46,659 nucleotides of DNA from NCBI GenBank assembly GCA_021811615.1, contig JAJZNW010000074.1:1-46659 (forward strand), written 5' to 3'. Source of the DNA: Bacteroidota bacterium (lineage in GTDB: Bacteria > Bacteroidota > Ignavibacteria > Kryptoniales > JAKASW01). The stretch's first letter is position 1; the number at the start of each line of letters is the position of its first letter. The position numbers and the translations under genes were made by a program. The notes beneath the pieces were generated by a model that saw nothing but the letters and a program-made list of their open reading frames with translations, made no database searches and was not told where the DNA came from. Below, piece by piece: positions 26,384 to 36,365 of the stretch.

Positions 26384-28780
26384 ATGAGAAGATCCAGGGC
26401 AAGAAAATATTCAATAACTTCTCTCGGAGAAGTCCTGATAATTGTTCTGACCCTATCCTCCTCGTTGTTCGCACAACAGAAGGACAGGGCTACCGTCAGC
26501 GGTTTTGTCTACGACAAATCGACGGGCGAAACGCTTATCGGTGCGACTGTTTTCTTCAAAGGCACAAGACTGGGCAGCATGACGAACAATAACGGGTACT
26601 TCGTGATATCGGATGTTCCCGTCGGGGAAGATACTCTCGTGGTCAGTTACTTAGGTTACGATAGGTTCAGGGAAAGAATATCGGTTCGTCCGGTTGGCGG
26701 CAGACTTCTCAAGATTAACCTGGTTCCGAAGGCATACAGAATCGGCGAAGTCCTGGTCACGGCCGATTCGCTGAGTATGGCCGAGAGAGCATTTAAAAGG
26801 CCGATATCCACGCTGGAGCTGAGTCAAAGCCAGGTGAACGCGATACCGAAGTTCATCGAACCCGATCTCCTCCGTGCTCTCGAAAGTCTGCCGGGCATCA
26901 CCCCGATCTCTGATTTCTCCTCAGCTCTTTATGTAAGAGGCGGCACGCCGGATCAGAATCTTTACCTCATCGACGGGGCGGAAATCTACGAGCCGGAACA
27001 TGCATTCGGCATCTTCTCGACTTTCAACACGGACGCGATCAAACGCGTCATGGTCTCGAAGGGCGGGTTCGGGGCCCAGTATGGCGACCGGCTCTCGTCG
27101 GTCATCGACGTCACCGAGCTGGACGGAAACACCAAGAAATTCGAAGCCAACGCGAACATTAGCCTCATTGCTGCCAGCGCCACCGTCCAGTTGCCCGTGT
27201 GGTCGTTCGGCTCCATAGCCGGATCATTCAGGCGGACTTACATCGACCAGACTTATTCTAAGTTCATCAAGGATTTTCCAAACTATTATTTCGACGATGG
27301 AAATCTAACCGGTAAATTCCAGCTTGACGACAGGGATAATCTCACTTTGAGCTACTTCGGCAGTGAAGACAACCTCAATTACCAGTTCGACAAGTCTTCT
27401 GCCCAGAGTCCGATCCTGAATTACAATTGGGGGAACAACGTGGCCTCAATCAAGTGGGATCATATATTCGGCAGCAAACTGTTGTCCGACTTTCTCGGTT
27501 CCTACAGCGGGTTCGTTTCGAATTTCGGACTCGAGAACCTTCAGGCATTCAATGAGCGCAACACAATATCGAATTACACGTTGTCGGAAGGACTCAGGTA
27601 CTACGCTTCGAACAACACCACCCTGAGATTCGGAGCCGCGTATCAGGACGTGGGAATTACTTACGACCTGTCAACGAGCGACGGCGCAATCAACTTCGAC
27701 GGCCCTACGCGCAAGATAACAGGTTATGCTATCCTTTCATGGCAGCCTGACCCTCTTTGGGATATCGAAGCCGGTTTGAGGTTTGAGCAGTTCCATTCCG
27801 ATACGACCTTCACTCACGTCGATCCGAGAGTAGCGGTTAAGTACCGGCTCTCCGAGACGAGCAGCCTGAAATTCGCAACAGGTATTTACCACCAGTACAT
27901 GGACAGCGTAGACAGATTGTTCTTCGCGAGCATTTGGCTGCCGGCGGGCAGCTATATCGACAATTCCAAGGCGACACATTTCATCCTCGGATATGACAAA
28001 CAGCTAGGGAATATTTTCGAGCTGGAGGCGAACGCTTATTATAAGTCCTACAGCAATATCGATATCTATAATCAAAATTTGGGCGCGCAGGCGGTGCCGA
28101 GTTATTACCTGCCGAACGGCAATCCGGTGTATACGTCGGATCAGAATGTGTTCCTCGACGGCAACGGGAAATCGTTCGGGCTGGAGCTTCTTCTAAGAAA
28201 GGATGAGGGCGCCGTGACCGGCTGGGTCGGCTACGCTTTGTCCAGAACAGAATACACCTTCCCGGCGATTAACCAGGGAAATATGTTCATCCCGCGACAG
28301 GACAGAACCTCCGTGATCAACTTCGTATTGAACGGCGACATCGGGGATATAATGAGCGGGAAGTGGAATGAACCGGTGAGGAAATCGGCATCCAGCTGGC
28401 TCCTCGGGCTTAATTTCATCTTTACGACTGGTCAGCCGATAACAGTTCCGGCGTCCGTCTATTTCGTGAATACTCTTCCTGCCTGGGACAACTACGCCTC
28501 TGCGAACCAGAATCTTCCGAACTATCAGCTATATCCAGGTCCGATCGACAACTACAGGCTTCCCGATTACGCCAGGCTCGATCTTAGCATTACCTGGAAA
28601 AGGGACTACGGAACGTGGTCGCTCGCACCTTACCTGCAGATATTCAATCTTGGAAACAGAAAAAATGTCTGGTTCATACGCTATTCGAGCAAGAGCTCCA
28701 ACGGTGAAATCGTGCAAAACGTCAAACCGGTATATATGCTCCCGTTTCTGCCGAGTATCGGAGTGACGATAAAATTTTGA
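26384..28780 (+). CDS. TonB-dependent receptor with carboxypeptidase-D-like domain
   Basis: A 798-residue outer-membrane receptor. A signal peptide ends at LFAQ (about residue 30). A CarboxypepD_reg-like domain follows (ATVSGFVYDKSTGETLIGAT, about 36-115). The plug domain starts near 145 (FIEPDLLRALESLPGITP, LYVRGGTPDQNLYLIDGAEI), then comes a long beta-barrel ending in the aromatic GVTIKF. This layout is typical of Bacteroidota and relatives. The plug-plus-DUF4249 arrangement with the next gene resembles SusC/SusD-like pairs, but the substrate is unknown. No clear ribosome-binding site precedes the ATG at 26384, though the signal peptide fits it. Confidence 0.92.
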   Translation: MRRSRARKYSITSLGEVLIIVLTLSSSLFAQQKDRATVSGFVYDKSTGETLIGATVFFKGTRLGSMTNNNGYFVISDVPVGEDTLVVSYLGYDRFRERISVRPVGGRLLKINLVPKAYRIGEVLVTADSLSMAERAFKRPISTLELSQSQVNAIPKFIEPDLLRALESLPGITPISDFSSALYVRGGTPDQNLYLIDGAEIYEPEHAFGIFSTFNTDAIKRVMVSKGGFGAQYGDRLSSVIDVTELDGNTKKFEANANISLIAASATVQLPVWSFGSIAGSFRRTYIDQTYSKFIKDFPNYYFDDGNLTGKFQLDDRDNLTLSYFGSEDNLNYQFDKSSAQSPILNYNWGNNVASIKWDHIFGSKLLSDFLGSYSGFVSNFGLENLQAFNERNTISNYTLSEGLRYYASNNTTLRFGAAYQDVGITYDLSTSDGAINFDGPTRKITGYAILSWQPDPLWDIEAGLRFEQFHSDTTFTHVDPRVAVKYRLSETSSLKFATGIYHQYMDSVDRLFFASIWLPAGSYIDNSKATHFILGYDKQLGNIFELEANAYYKSYSNIDIYNQNLGAQAVPSYYLPNGNPVYTSDQNVFLDGNGKSFGLELLLRKDEGAVTGWVGYALSRTEYTFPAINQGNMFIPRQDRTSVINFVLNGDIGDIMSGKWNEPVRKSASSWLLGLNFIFTTGQPITVPASVYFVNTLPAWDNYASANQNLPNYQLYPGPIDNYRLPDYARLDLSITWKRDYGTWSLAPYLQIFNLGNRKNVWFIRYSSKSSNGEIVQNVKPVYMLPFLPSIGVTIKF

Positions 28781-28785
28781 AGAGG

Positions 28786-29706
28786 ATGTCCGACTTAATT
28801 AGAAAATTCGCCGGCAGGGTCAAAAGATCCGTCAACTTGAGAATGCTGTCCGTGTCCATTGCCTTCCTTGCCGGATCAATCATTTCAGGATGCGGTCAAT
28901 CAGGTGTGAATATCGATAATGCTCCCTATGTACCGAAGATCGTTGTCGAAGGATACCTCTACTGCGGCGAAACCGTCGGCAACATAAGACTCATGAGAAA
29001 TTTCCCGATCGGTTCGCCGGTAGACACCAGTACACTCTACCTGACTCCCTCCGTAAACGATGTGCAGGCTACCATCAACGGAACTCCGCTCTCGTTCGAT
29101 CCTGTTACCCAAACGTATTTCAGCCGGCAGATCAGCGTAGGTTACGGGCAGACATACACTCTTGACGTCAACGCCGTTGTCGACGGAGCGAGACTTCACA
29201 CGACATCGGCAACCACCACTCCTCTTGAAGGCTTCAGAATCATTAACAGGAATATGGGGAGTTTCAGTTATAACAGTTCCCTCATGTCGTTGACCTTCCT
29301 GCCATCGCCGGGCACCGGCTTCTATGCCTTTTCGATAGTACCGGATACTGCCACCACGGCGAATTTCATCTACAACAATGTGTTCCGGAACAAACTTGAT
29401 TCCGCCGACGTTGCCAAAAATCTGAACGATTACGAGTTCAACGGAGCTATCGAGGACGGCATAAATTCGTATGCCGGGACTGCCTTCGCTCTCCCGATTC
29501 GAAGTGACGAAACCTGGTTCTACGGGAAATATACCGTGGTTGGTTACGCAGGCGATTCAAATTTCAAAGACTACGTTTTGACGGCACCTTCCGTTCAGGA
29601 ACCCGACGGCAATTTCCATGAACCCATCCTGATTTTCAAAGGCGACGGTATCGGCGTCTTTGCCTCGGCCATTGCGGATACGGCTACTTTCACAATAACC
29701 AGGTGA
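28786..29706 (+). CDS. DUF4249-type surface lipoprotein, partner of the TonB receptor
   Basis: About 306 residues with a lipoprotein signal (SIAFLAGSIISGC; Cys near residue 36). The mature part starts PYVPKIVVEGYLYCGETVGN, the opening pattern of DUF4249 proteins, which are usually encoded next to TonB receptors. It begins 6 bases after the receptor stop codon; an in-frame TTG at 28777 that overlaps the stop is possible. ATG 28786 is preferred as a standard codon, although GAAGAGG stands very close to it. It is probably surface-exposed and may help ligand capture. Confidence 0.8.
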   Translation: MSDLIRKFAGRVKRSVNLRMLSVSIAFLAGSIISGCGQSGVNIDNAPYVPKIVVEGYLYCGETVGNIRLMRNFPIGSPVDTSTLYLTPSVNDVQATINGTPLSFDPVTQTYFSRQISVGYGQTYTLDVNAVVDGARLHTTSATTTPLEGFRIINRNMGSFSYNSSLMSLTFLPSPGTGFYAFSIVPDTATTANFIYNNVFRNKLDSADVAKNLNDYEFNGAIEDGINSYAGTAFALPIRSDETWFYGKYTVVGYAGDSNFKDYVLTAPSVQEPDGNFHEPILIFKGDGIGVFASAIADTATFTITR

Positions 29707-29967
29707 AGGTGGTCCCGGCCATCGATTGCTGAATGCAGAGTTCGAGTCATCCATGCAGGCAATCCGATCCCCGAACGATCGCCTCTACGGTCCTAACCCG
29801 GTCTGTTGATATCCGGTATCCCTTTCAGAATCCCCGCGCGCTGGTTATATTTTCAAAGATTTCCTTTTGATTGCAATAAGAGAGAACCCGCGCGTGAAAT
29901 GCCACCACGAGAAAAATATGAACGCACGGTATCTGTCAATAACGTAAAAAACTCTTGAGGCGATGCG

Positions 29968-31007
29968 ATGAAAACATCGACAACTCCGAAGGCCATTTCG
30001 GAAATGCACGATTGGACAAAAGAAGAGATAGCCAAAATATATAACATGCCTCTGTTGGACCTTGTCTACAAGGCCGCGACGGTGCATAGGGAATTTCACG
30101 ACCCTTCAGAAGTACAGGTGTGCTCGCTGCTTTCTATAAAGACCGGAGGATGCTCGGAGGATTGCGGCTACTGCCCGCAGTCGGTACACTATGAGACGGG
30201 AGTGGAAGTACAGCCTCTCCTCGCTTTCGAAGACGTTCTCGAGAAAGCCGCTATGGCCAAAGAGGCCGGAGCCACCAGGTTCTGCATGGGTGCGGCCTGG
30301 CGCGAAGTGCGGGACAACAAGGATTTCGAACGCGTATTGAAGATCGTAAGTGCCGTCAACGACCTCGGGCTCGAAGTCTGCGCGACCCTGGGGATGCTCA
30401 ACGAAGAACAGGCCAGGAGGCTTAAGGAAGCCGGGCTTTACGCTTACAATCACAACGTCGATACATCGGAGGGCTATTACAAGAGCATCATTACAACGCG
30501 GACTTACAAAGACCGCCTTGATACCATCAAGCACACGAGAAAGGCAGACATCACGGTGTGCAGCGGCGGTATAATCGGGATGGGTGAGTCCGATGATGAC
30601 AGGATCGAAATGCTCATGACGCTCGCGAACCTCGATCCTCATCCTGAATCTGTGCCGATCAACGCCCTTGTGCCCGTCGCCGGAACGCCGCTGGAAGGCA
30701 GGCCGCCAGTCGATCCTTTTGAGTTTGCCCGAATGATCGCGACTGCCAGGATCCTGATGCCGAAGTCGATGGTCAGGCTCTCCGCCGGCAGGCTTGAGCT
30801 TTCAAAAGAAGCGCAGGCTTTTTGTTTCCTCGCGGGAGCCAATTCTATTTTCGCGGGCGATAAACTCCTTACTACACCGAATCCTCCCGTCGATGAAGAC
30901 AAGGAATTGTTTCAGGAGTTGGGACTTAGACCGAGGAAGGCTTTCAAAGAGGAAGTGGTAAATTCGGCTCACCCCTCTGACAATTAGCCGGCAATAATGG
31001 TTGAAAC
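29968..31007 (+). CDS. bioB: Biotin synthase
   Basis: A 339-residue radical SAM enzyme (stop at 30985-30987; the coding region proper is 29968-30987) that inserts sulfur into dethiobiotin, the last step of biotin synthesis. The radical cluster motif [11 protein letters not shown] lies near residue 60. Further conserved blocks are FCMGAAWRE near 108, [12 protein letters not shown] near 165, [11 protein letters not shown] near 200 and SAGRLELS near 270. The length matches the family. GAGG precedes the ATG at 29968. It opens the four-gene cluster. A weak promoter (TATATT at 29846-29851) and no recognisable BirA operator are seen in the 261 bp upstream. Confidence 0.9.
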
Positions 31008-32157
31008 CGAAAATAGACTTCGCCACGCGCTCGAACAAAGAGAATCACAGGACTCACTTCGAAGACTCACTTCAGGATGCGAGCTCGTCGACTTTTGTTC
31101 GAACGATTACCTCGGGTTCTCTCGTTCAGAAGTCCTGAAGGGAAGAATCCGCGACGAAGTAGCGAAGAACACCGGTTCCATGATCGGCTCCACCGGCTCA
31201 CGTCTCATCTCCGGGAACAGTCAGTATTGCGAGGGGCTCGAAAAGTTTATCGCGGACTTTCATGATGCCGAAAGCGGTTTGATCTTCAATTCAGGGTATG
31301 ACGCCAATATCGGCATATTCTCGTCGATACCGCAAAGAACCGACACCATCCTGTACGACCAGCTGGTCCACGCATCGATTCGTGACGGCATCCGGCTTAG
31401 CAATGCAAAGGCATTCTCATTCAGGCACAACGATATCGTTGACCTGGAGCGAAGGCTCAAGGCCGAAGGACGGGTGAGCCAGGAGGGGCGATTCGCAAAG
31501 AACGTCCTCGTTGCCGTGGAGTCGGTCTATTCCATGGATGGCGATTGTGCGCCGCTTACGGAGATGGTGGAACTCTGCGAGAGATACGGAGCAAGCCTGA
31601 TTGTAGACGAGGCCCACGCGACAGGGGTCTTCGGCAAAGGCGGAGAGGGAAGGGTAGTGGAGCTCGGACTGGAGGATAGAGTCCTCGCACGAGTTCACAC
31701 CTTCGGCAAGGCGTTAGGCTCCCACGGGGCCATAGTGCTCGGATCGAAGACTGTCCGCTCTTACCTGATAAATTTTGCGAGATCGTTCATATATACGACA
31801 GCGCTTCCATTTCACAGTCTCGCGTCGGTTCGTTGCGCGTATGAGTATCTGGCGTCAGACAAGGAACAAATCGCCGGACTAAAGGAAAGGGTGAAACTCT
31901 TCAAGACCCTGATCGGATCTGAGCTCGCCGATAAGATGATTCCGAGCGAAAGCGCAATCCAGTGCGTCGTTATAGCAGGTAATTCGAAAGTGAAAGCTGT
32001 CGCGAAAGGGATACAGGAATCAGGTTACGACGTCAGGGCGATCATGCATCCCACCGTTCCAAGTGGGGCCGAGCGTCTCAGGATATGTCTTCATTCATTC
32101 AACACCGAAGCTGAAATAGAAAATCTAACCAACAGATTGGGGGCATTGACCCAATGA
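30997..32157 (+). CDS. bioF: 8-amino-7-oxononanoate synthase
   Basis: A 386-residue PLP enzyme that condenses pimeloyl-ACP/CoA with alanine. Conserved blocks are present: DFCSNDYLGFS near residue 32, TGSRLISGNSQYCEGLEKFI near 66, DEAHATGVFG near 202 and the PLP lysine in HTFGKALGSHGA near 234. It starts 9 bases after the bioB stop codon and overlaps bioD by four bases (ATGA at 32154-32157). The lineage of the family also includes glycine C-acetyltransferase, but length and neighbours support BioF. Confidence 0.94.
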   Translation: MVETENRLRHALEQRESQDSLRRLTSGCELVDFCSNDYLGFSRSEVLKGRIRDEVAKNTGSMIGSTGSRLISGNSQYCEGLEKFIADFHDAESGLIFNSGYDANIGIFSSIPQRTDTILYDQLVHASIRDGIRLSNAKAFSFRHNDIVDLERRLKAEGRVSQEGRFAKNVLVAVESVYSMDGDCAPLTEMVELCERYGASLIVDEAHATGVFGKGGEGRVVELGLEDRVLARVHTFGKALGSHGAIVLGSKTVRSYLINFARSFIYTTALPFHSLASVRCAYEYLASDKEQIAGLKERVKLFKTLIGSELADKMIPSESAIQCVVIAGNSKVKAVAKGIQESGYDVRAIMHPTVPSGAERLRICLHSFNTEAEIENLTNRLGALTQ

Positions 32158-32780
32158 AGCGAATATTCGTCACCGGAATCGACACGAACATCGGGAAGAC
32201 GATTGTCTCCGCCATCCTGACAGAAGCTCTGCAGGCCGACTACTGGAAGCCTATACAGGCGGGCAACCTGGACAGCACCGATACCGACACCGTAAGAAAT
32301 CTCATTTCGAATTCAAGGTCGGTTCTTCATCCTGAAGCGTACAGGCTTACCCAGCCTCTTTCTGCGCACGCAGCAGCGGCGGCAGACGGAGTAACCATAG
32401 ATATGGATGCGATACGTAAGTCTTTACCCGCTTCCGGGGATCGCGACCTGATTATCGAAGGCGCGGGAGGCGTCATGTCGCCGGTGAACGATTCTTATGT
32501 CGTCATGGATCTTATAATGAGCCTCGATGCCGAGGCGGTGATCGTCTCGAAGCATTACCTTGGAAGCATCAACCATACGCTTCTCACAATCGATGCGATG
32601 AAGCGTAAAGGTATAAGGATAGTCGGCCTCTTCTTTAATGGCAACCCCGTTCAGTCTTCCGTCGATTTCATCCTCCGGTACTCGGGCGTAAAGGCTCTCG
32701 GATACATTGACGAGGAAAAGAATCTTGATCGCAGCGTCGTGAAGAGATATGCTCAATTGTTCAGAAAAGAATTTGCGTAA
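32154..32780 (+). CDS. bioD: Dethiobiotin synthetase
   Basis: A 208-residue P-loop ATP-dependent carboxylase that closes the ureido ring of dethiobiotin. The N-terminal P-loop is GIDTNIGKTIVSAIL (residues 7-21). KPIQAGN follows near 37, and EGAGGVMSPVND lies near 100. It overlaps bioF by four bases and shares one base with bioA (TAATG), so the three genes are translationally coupled. Confidence 0.95.
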   Translation: MKRIFVTGIDTNIGKTIVSAILTEALQADYWKPIQAGNLDSTDTDTVRNLISNSRSVLHPEAYRLTQPLSAHAAAAADGVTIDMDAIRKSLPASGDRDLIIEGAGGVMSPVNDSYVVMDLIMSLDAEAVIVSKHYLGSINHTLLTIDAMKRKGIRIVGLFFNGNPVQSSVDFILRYSGVKALGYIDEEKNLDRSVVKRYAQLFRKEFA

Positions 32781-34057
32781 TGGGTCTCTCGGAACGCGAC
32801 CGGAAAGTAATATGGCATCCCTATACTCAGATGCAGACGGCGGGCTTGCCTGTACCCATAGTCCGCGGGGAGGGAGCGCGCCTCTACGATGAAGAGGGGA
32901 ACGAATACATCGATGCCATCGCTTCATGGTGGGTGAATACTCACGGGCACGCGCATCCGTATATCGCCGAAAAAGTTGCCGTGCAGTTGAGTAAGCTCGA
33001 GCATGTGATCTTCGCGGGCTTCACGCACGAGCCTGCCGTAGAACTCGCAGAACGTTTGCTGAAAGTCCTGCCACCGAACCAATCCAGGGTCTTTTATTCC
33101 GATAACGGCTCGACGGCGGTGGAAGTCGGCATAAAGATGGCCCTTCAGTACTGGCACAACCGCGGCGAGAAAAAGCAGAAGATTATTGTACTGAGTAATT
33201 CTTACCACGGTGATACTTTCGGCGCGATGTCCGCGAGTGTCAGGGACCTTTTCACCGAACCGTTTTGGGATCTTCTGTTCGATGTGCTCTGTGTTGACGC
33301 GCCGGTCAAGGGAAAAGAAATTAAGGCGTTGGAGCAGCTCGCAGATGCTGCAGAAAGAGATGACATCGCCGCTTTCGTGTTCGAGCCTTTGCTTCAAGGA
33401 GCCGGTGGGATGATAATGTACGATGCGGGACCACTGGATAATATGATCGGCATCTGTAAGCAGAAAGGGATTCCGACAGTTGCTGATGAAGTGCTGACAG
33501 GCTTTGGCCGGACAGGGAAGTTCTTCGCGTCCGACTACCTCGCGAATAAGCCAGATATTATCTGCATGTCCAAAGGACTCACCGGCGGAACGATGGCGCT
33601 TGGGGCGACCTCTTGCACCGCAGGAATTTACGACGGGTTCCTTTCCGGCGACAAACGAAAGAGTTTCTTCCACGGACATTCGTACACGGGCAACCCCGTC
33701 GCATGCGCTGCGGCTTTGGCCAGCCTCGATCTGTTTGACAGGAAGGAAACATGGGACAACGTGGTGCGGATTATCGGACGCCAAAAGGACTTCGTAACAG
33801 GCATTGCTTCGCATCACCGAGTCAGAAATGCCCGCCAGACCGGAACGATAATAGCGTTTGACGTTGTCAACGGCAAGGAAACGAGCTACCTCAACGACCT
33901 CCGCGACTGGATGAACGACTACTGCGTGAACCGGAGAATAATAATCCGTCCATTAGGAAACGTGATGTATCTTATTCCTCCTTACTGCATAACCGATAAC
34001 GAGCTGGACAGAGTGTATTCTACACTTCGCTCGATGCTTGACGACATCGAATCTTAA
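32780..34057 (+). CDS. bioA: Adenosylmethionine-8-amino-7-oxononanoate aminotransferase
   Basis: A 425-residue PLP aminotransferase that makes 7,8-diaminopelargonate. Typical BioA features are the opening IWHPYTQMQ near residue 11, ASWWVNTHGHAHP near 48, YSDNGSTAVEVGIKMALQYW near 108, EPLLQGAGGM near 199, DEVLTGFGRTGKFFA near 236 and the PLP lysine in CMSKGLTGG near 265. It is the last of the four overlapping bio genes. Fifty-one bases separate it from the ketoacyl synthase gene. Confidence 0.96.
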   Translation: MGLSERDRKVIWHPYTQMQTAGLPVPIVRGEGARLYDEEGNEYIDAIASWWVNTHGHAHPYIAEKVAVQLSKLEHVIFAGFTHEPAVELAERLLKVLPPNQSRVFYSDNGSTAVEVGIKMALQYWHNRGEKKQKIIVLSNSYHGDTFGAMSASVRDLFTEPFWDLLFDVLCVDAPVKGKEIKALEQLADAAERDDIAAFVFEPLLQGAGGMIMYDAGPLDNMIGICKQKGIPTVADEVLTGFGRTGKFFASDYLANKPDIICMSKGLTGGTMALGATSCTAGIYDGFLSGDKRKSFFHGHSYTGNPVACAAALASLDLFDRKETWDNVVRIIGRQKDFVTGIASHHRVRNARQTGTIIAFDVVNGKETSYLNDLRDWMNDYCVNRRIIIRPLGNVMYLIPPYCITDNELDRVYSTLRSMLDDIES

Positions 34058-34108
34058 TATTGGGCCGGGTTCCAAACACTTCAGAGTTTTCCTTATCTTG
34101 AATAGAGA

Positions 34109-35323
34109 ATGGCCGGAGACAAAGAACATATCGCGATTACGGGAGTCGGATCTATCTCGTCGCTGGGTTCCGATCACGATGAGGTCTGGCAATCGTATAT
34201 CGGAAAACGTTCCTTCCTCAGACCGCGCGTCTTTAACGGCGAGAAGACGGCAGTAGCAGGCCTGACGAAGTCATCCGACGCGATACTCGATTCGATTCGT
34301 TCCGAAGGAGCTTCGCAGAAACATCTCGACAGAACTGTGCTTATGGCGATTCACGCGGCGCGTCAGGCAGTAAGACGGGCCGGGTGGACCAAATTGGACA
34401 GGGCGAGGACCGGCGTGAACGTGGGTTCTTCGCGCGGGGCCACGACTCTCCTCGAAGAGCTTCACTCGGCTTACTTGGAGGATCCGTCCAAGCGGCTCTT
34501 TCCTCTCGCGTCGCCGATCACGACGCTTGGCAACATTTCGAGCAGCGTTGCACATGACATAGGTGCCGGTGGGCCGGAGATCAGTCACTCTGTGACGTGC
34601 AGTACGGGACTTCACGCTGTCTTCAACGGAATTGCATGGATGAAGGCGGGATTTGCAGACAGGTTCATTGTCGGAGGAGCCGAGGCTCCGCTTACCGGCT
34701 TCACGATAGCTCAGATGAAGTCCCTCCGCATTTACACAAATGACGCCGAGGCGGATTATCCATGTCGGCCATGCTCCTGTGAAATGCCTGCCCGAAATTC
34801 GATGGCGCTCGGCGAAGGTGCAGCACTCTTCGCGCTTGAGAAATTATCTGACGTCGAGTTGGCGAAGAGAAAGAGCGTCGTCCTTGGGATAGTGGAGTCC
34901 TTCGGGTATTCACTTGAATCGCCAGCTACTGCTACATCGATCACGGAAGAGGGGACAGCCATAAGGAACGCGATGCGAATGGCGATGGACGGCATGAATT
35001 CGAATGAGCCGATAGATTTCATAATCCTTCATGCGCCCGGTACGACAAAAGGAGACGCGAGCGAGTTGAATGCGGTGAAGTCGGTGTTCGGCAGCGATCT
35101 GCCGGTCATGGCTTCCAATAAATGGTTTGTCGGGCATACCTTCGGCGCTTCGGCCGCACTCAGTCTCGAATATGCCCTTCTGATAATTGAGCACGATGAT
35201 TTTGTAGATTTTCCGTATGGTGTTACATTTCAAAACAGGCGCCGGCCGATTCGCAGGGTGATGGTTAATGCCGCCGGATTCGGAGGGAATGCCGCAAGCA
35301 TCGTGGTTTCGAAACCGATTTAG
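34109..35323 (+). CDS. Beta-ketoacyl-ACP synthase-like protein of the biotin cluster
   Basis: A 404-residue thiolase-fold KAS I/II-like enzyme. The catalytic triad is present at expected spacing: Cys164 in VTCSTGLHAVF, His308 in ILHAPGTTKGD and His343 in FVGHTFGASAA. The motifs differ from housekeeping FabF (TACAT.S and HGTGT), which points to a specialised paralogue. Position directly after bioA, and the lack of bioC, bioH, bioG, bioW or bioZ in the cluster, suggest a role in building the pimeloyl chain. From memory, similar KAS genes accompany bio genes in Bacteroidota. The ribosome-binding site is weak. Confidence 0.8.
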   Translation: MAGDKEHIAITGVGSISSLGSDHDEVWQSYIGKRSFLRPRVFNGEKTAVAGLTKSSDAILDSIRSEGASQKHLDRTVLMAIHAARQAVRRAGWTKLDRARTGVNVGSSRGATTLLEELHSAYLEDPSKRLFPLASPITTLGNISSSVAHDIGAGGPEISHSVTCSTGLHAVFNGIAWMKAGFADRFIVGGAEAPLTGFTIAQMKSLRIYTNDAEADYPCRPCSCEMPARNSMALGEGAALFALEKLSDVELAKRKSVVLGIVESFGYSLESPATATSITEEGTAIRNAMRMAMDGMNSNEPIDFIILHAPGTTKGDASELNAVKSVFGSDLPVMASNKWFVGHTFGASAALSLEYALLIIEHDDFVDFPYGVTFQNRRRPIRRVMVNAAGFGGNAASIVVSKPI

Positions 35324-35345
35324 CAAATGAATTACCGGGGGGTAT

Positions 35346-36365
35346 ATGGGTTCGAAGGTGACAATCTACGAAGTCGCAAAAGCGGCTGGCGTAGGCATCG
35401 GAACGGTCTCGCGCGTTCTGAACAACAATGCGAGCGTAACGCCGGAGACACGCGAGCGCGTGAAAGAGGTAATGAAGCAATTGAACTTTCAACCTCACAC
35501 GTACGCTCAGCGTCTTGCAAGAAACCAGTCGGAAACCATTTCTGCCATAATCCCCTTTTTCACCAACTACTTCTTTGTTGAAGTGCTTCGCGGCGTGCAG
35601 GAGGGACTCGGCCGGCTTGGATACGATCTGACGCTTTTCGGAGTCAACGACATTGAGCAGGTGGAGCCTAAGATCGTGCGTGCCCTCCAGCGGGGAAGAT
35701 TCGACGGTATCCTTTTCTTTTCGATGCGGTTGCCAGACAGAATCGTGCCGCGTCTCAAGGAGGCGAGTATCCCGATGGTTTTGGTAGACGCCTTCTATCC
35801 GAAATTCGACTCCATCTCTGTCGCAAACACGGACGGTGCATATGATGCAACCACCCACCTCATCAGCATCGGGCATCGCAAAGTGGGAATGGTCAATGCA
35901 CTTCAACGAAGTGCTCCGGCCGCCGAGAGGCTGCAGGGATACAGGCGAGCTCTCGAAAGCAACGGAATTAATTACTCCGAAGAACTCGTCAAAACCGGCG
36001 TATCTGCCAGACAGGACGGATTCAATCGCGATGCCGGTTACGAAGCGATGGTCGATTTCATTAGGATGGGGAAGGAAATGCCGCACGCATTTTTCGTCTC
36101 ATCCGATATTCAGGCAATAGGCGCCATGGCGGCTTTGTCTGAAAATGGATTCCGGGTTCCCGAGGATGTTTCCATCGTAGGCTTCGATGATATCGAGCTG
36201 GCGCGGCATTTCAAACTGACTACGATGCGGCAGCCGATGTACCAGATGGGCCAGATGGCAGTGGAACGACTTGCGGCGAGGATGTCGGATTCCGTTTTGG
36301 AAGTGGTACACACGACATTCATACCCGAGCTGATTGTGAGGGATACAACGCGGCCCTTCAGCTGA
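35346..36365 (+). CDS. LacI-family transcriptional regulator
   Basis: A 339-residue regulator. The N-terminal LacI helix-turn-helix and hinge are clear (VTIYEVAKAAGVGIGTVSRV, residues 5-24, then LNNNASVTPETRERV), followed by the periplasmic-binding-protein-like sensor (SAIIPFFTNYFFVEVLRGVQ near 60, VSIVGFDDIELARHF near 275). A run of six G in GGGGGGTAT precedes the ATG. It starts 22 bases after the ketoacyl synthase gene and could be co-transcribed. Its regulon is unknown; LacI proteins usually sense sugars, so the hexuronate genes or the GH47 gene are possible targets. Confidence 0.92.
   Translation: MGSKVTIYEVAKAAGVGIGTVSRVLNNNASVTPETRERVKEVMKQLNFQPHTYAQRLARNQSETISAIIPFFTNYFFVEVLRGVQEGLGRLGYDLTLFGVNDIEQVEPKIVRALQRGRFDGILFFSMRLPDRIVPRLKEASIPMVLVDAFYPKFDSISVANTDGAYDATTHLISIGHRKVGMVNALQRSAPAAERLQGYRRALESNGINYSEELVKTGVSARQDGFNRDAGYEAMVDFIRMGKEMPHAFFVSSDIQAIGAMAALSENGFRVPEDVSIVGFDDIELARHFKLTTMRQPMYQMGQMAVERLAARMSDSVLEVVHTTFIPELIVRDTTRPFS

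Noticed and set aside
29707..29967. BirA operator upstream of bioB
   Set aside because: No TTGTAAAC-type inverted repeat with the BirA spacing was found, so control by BirA could not be supported.
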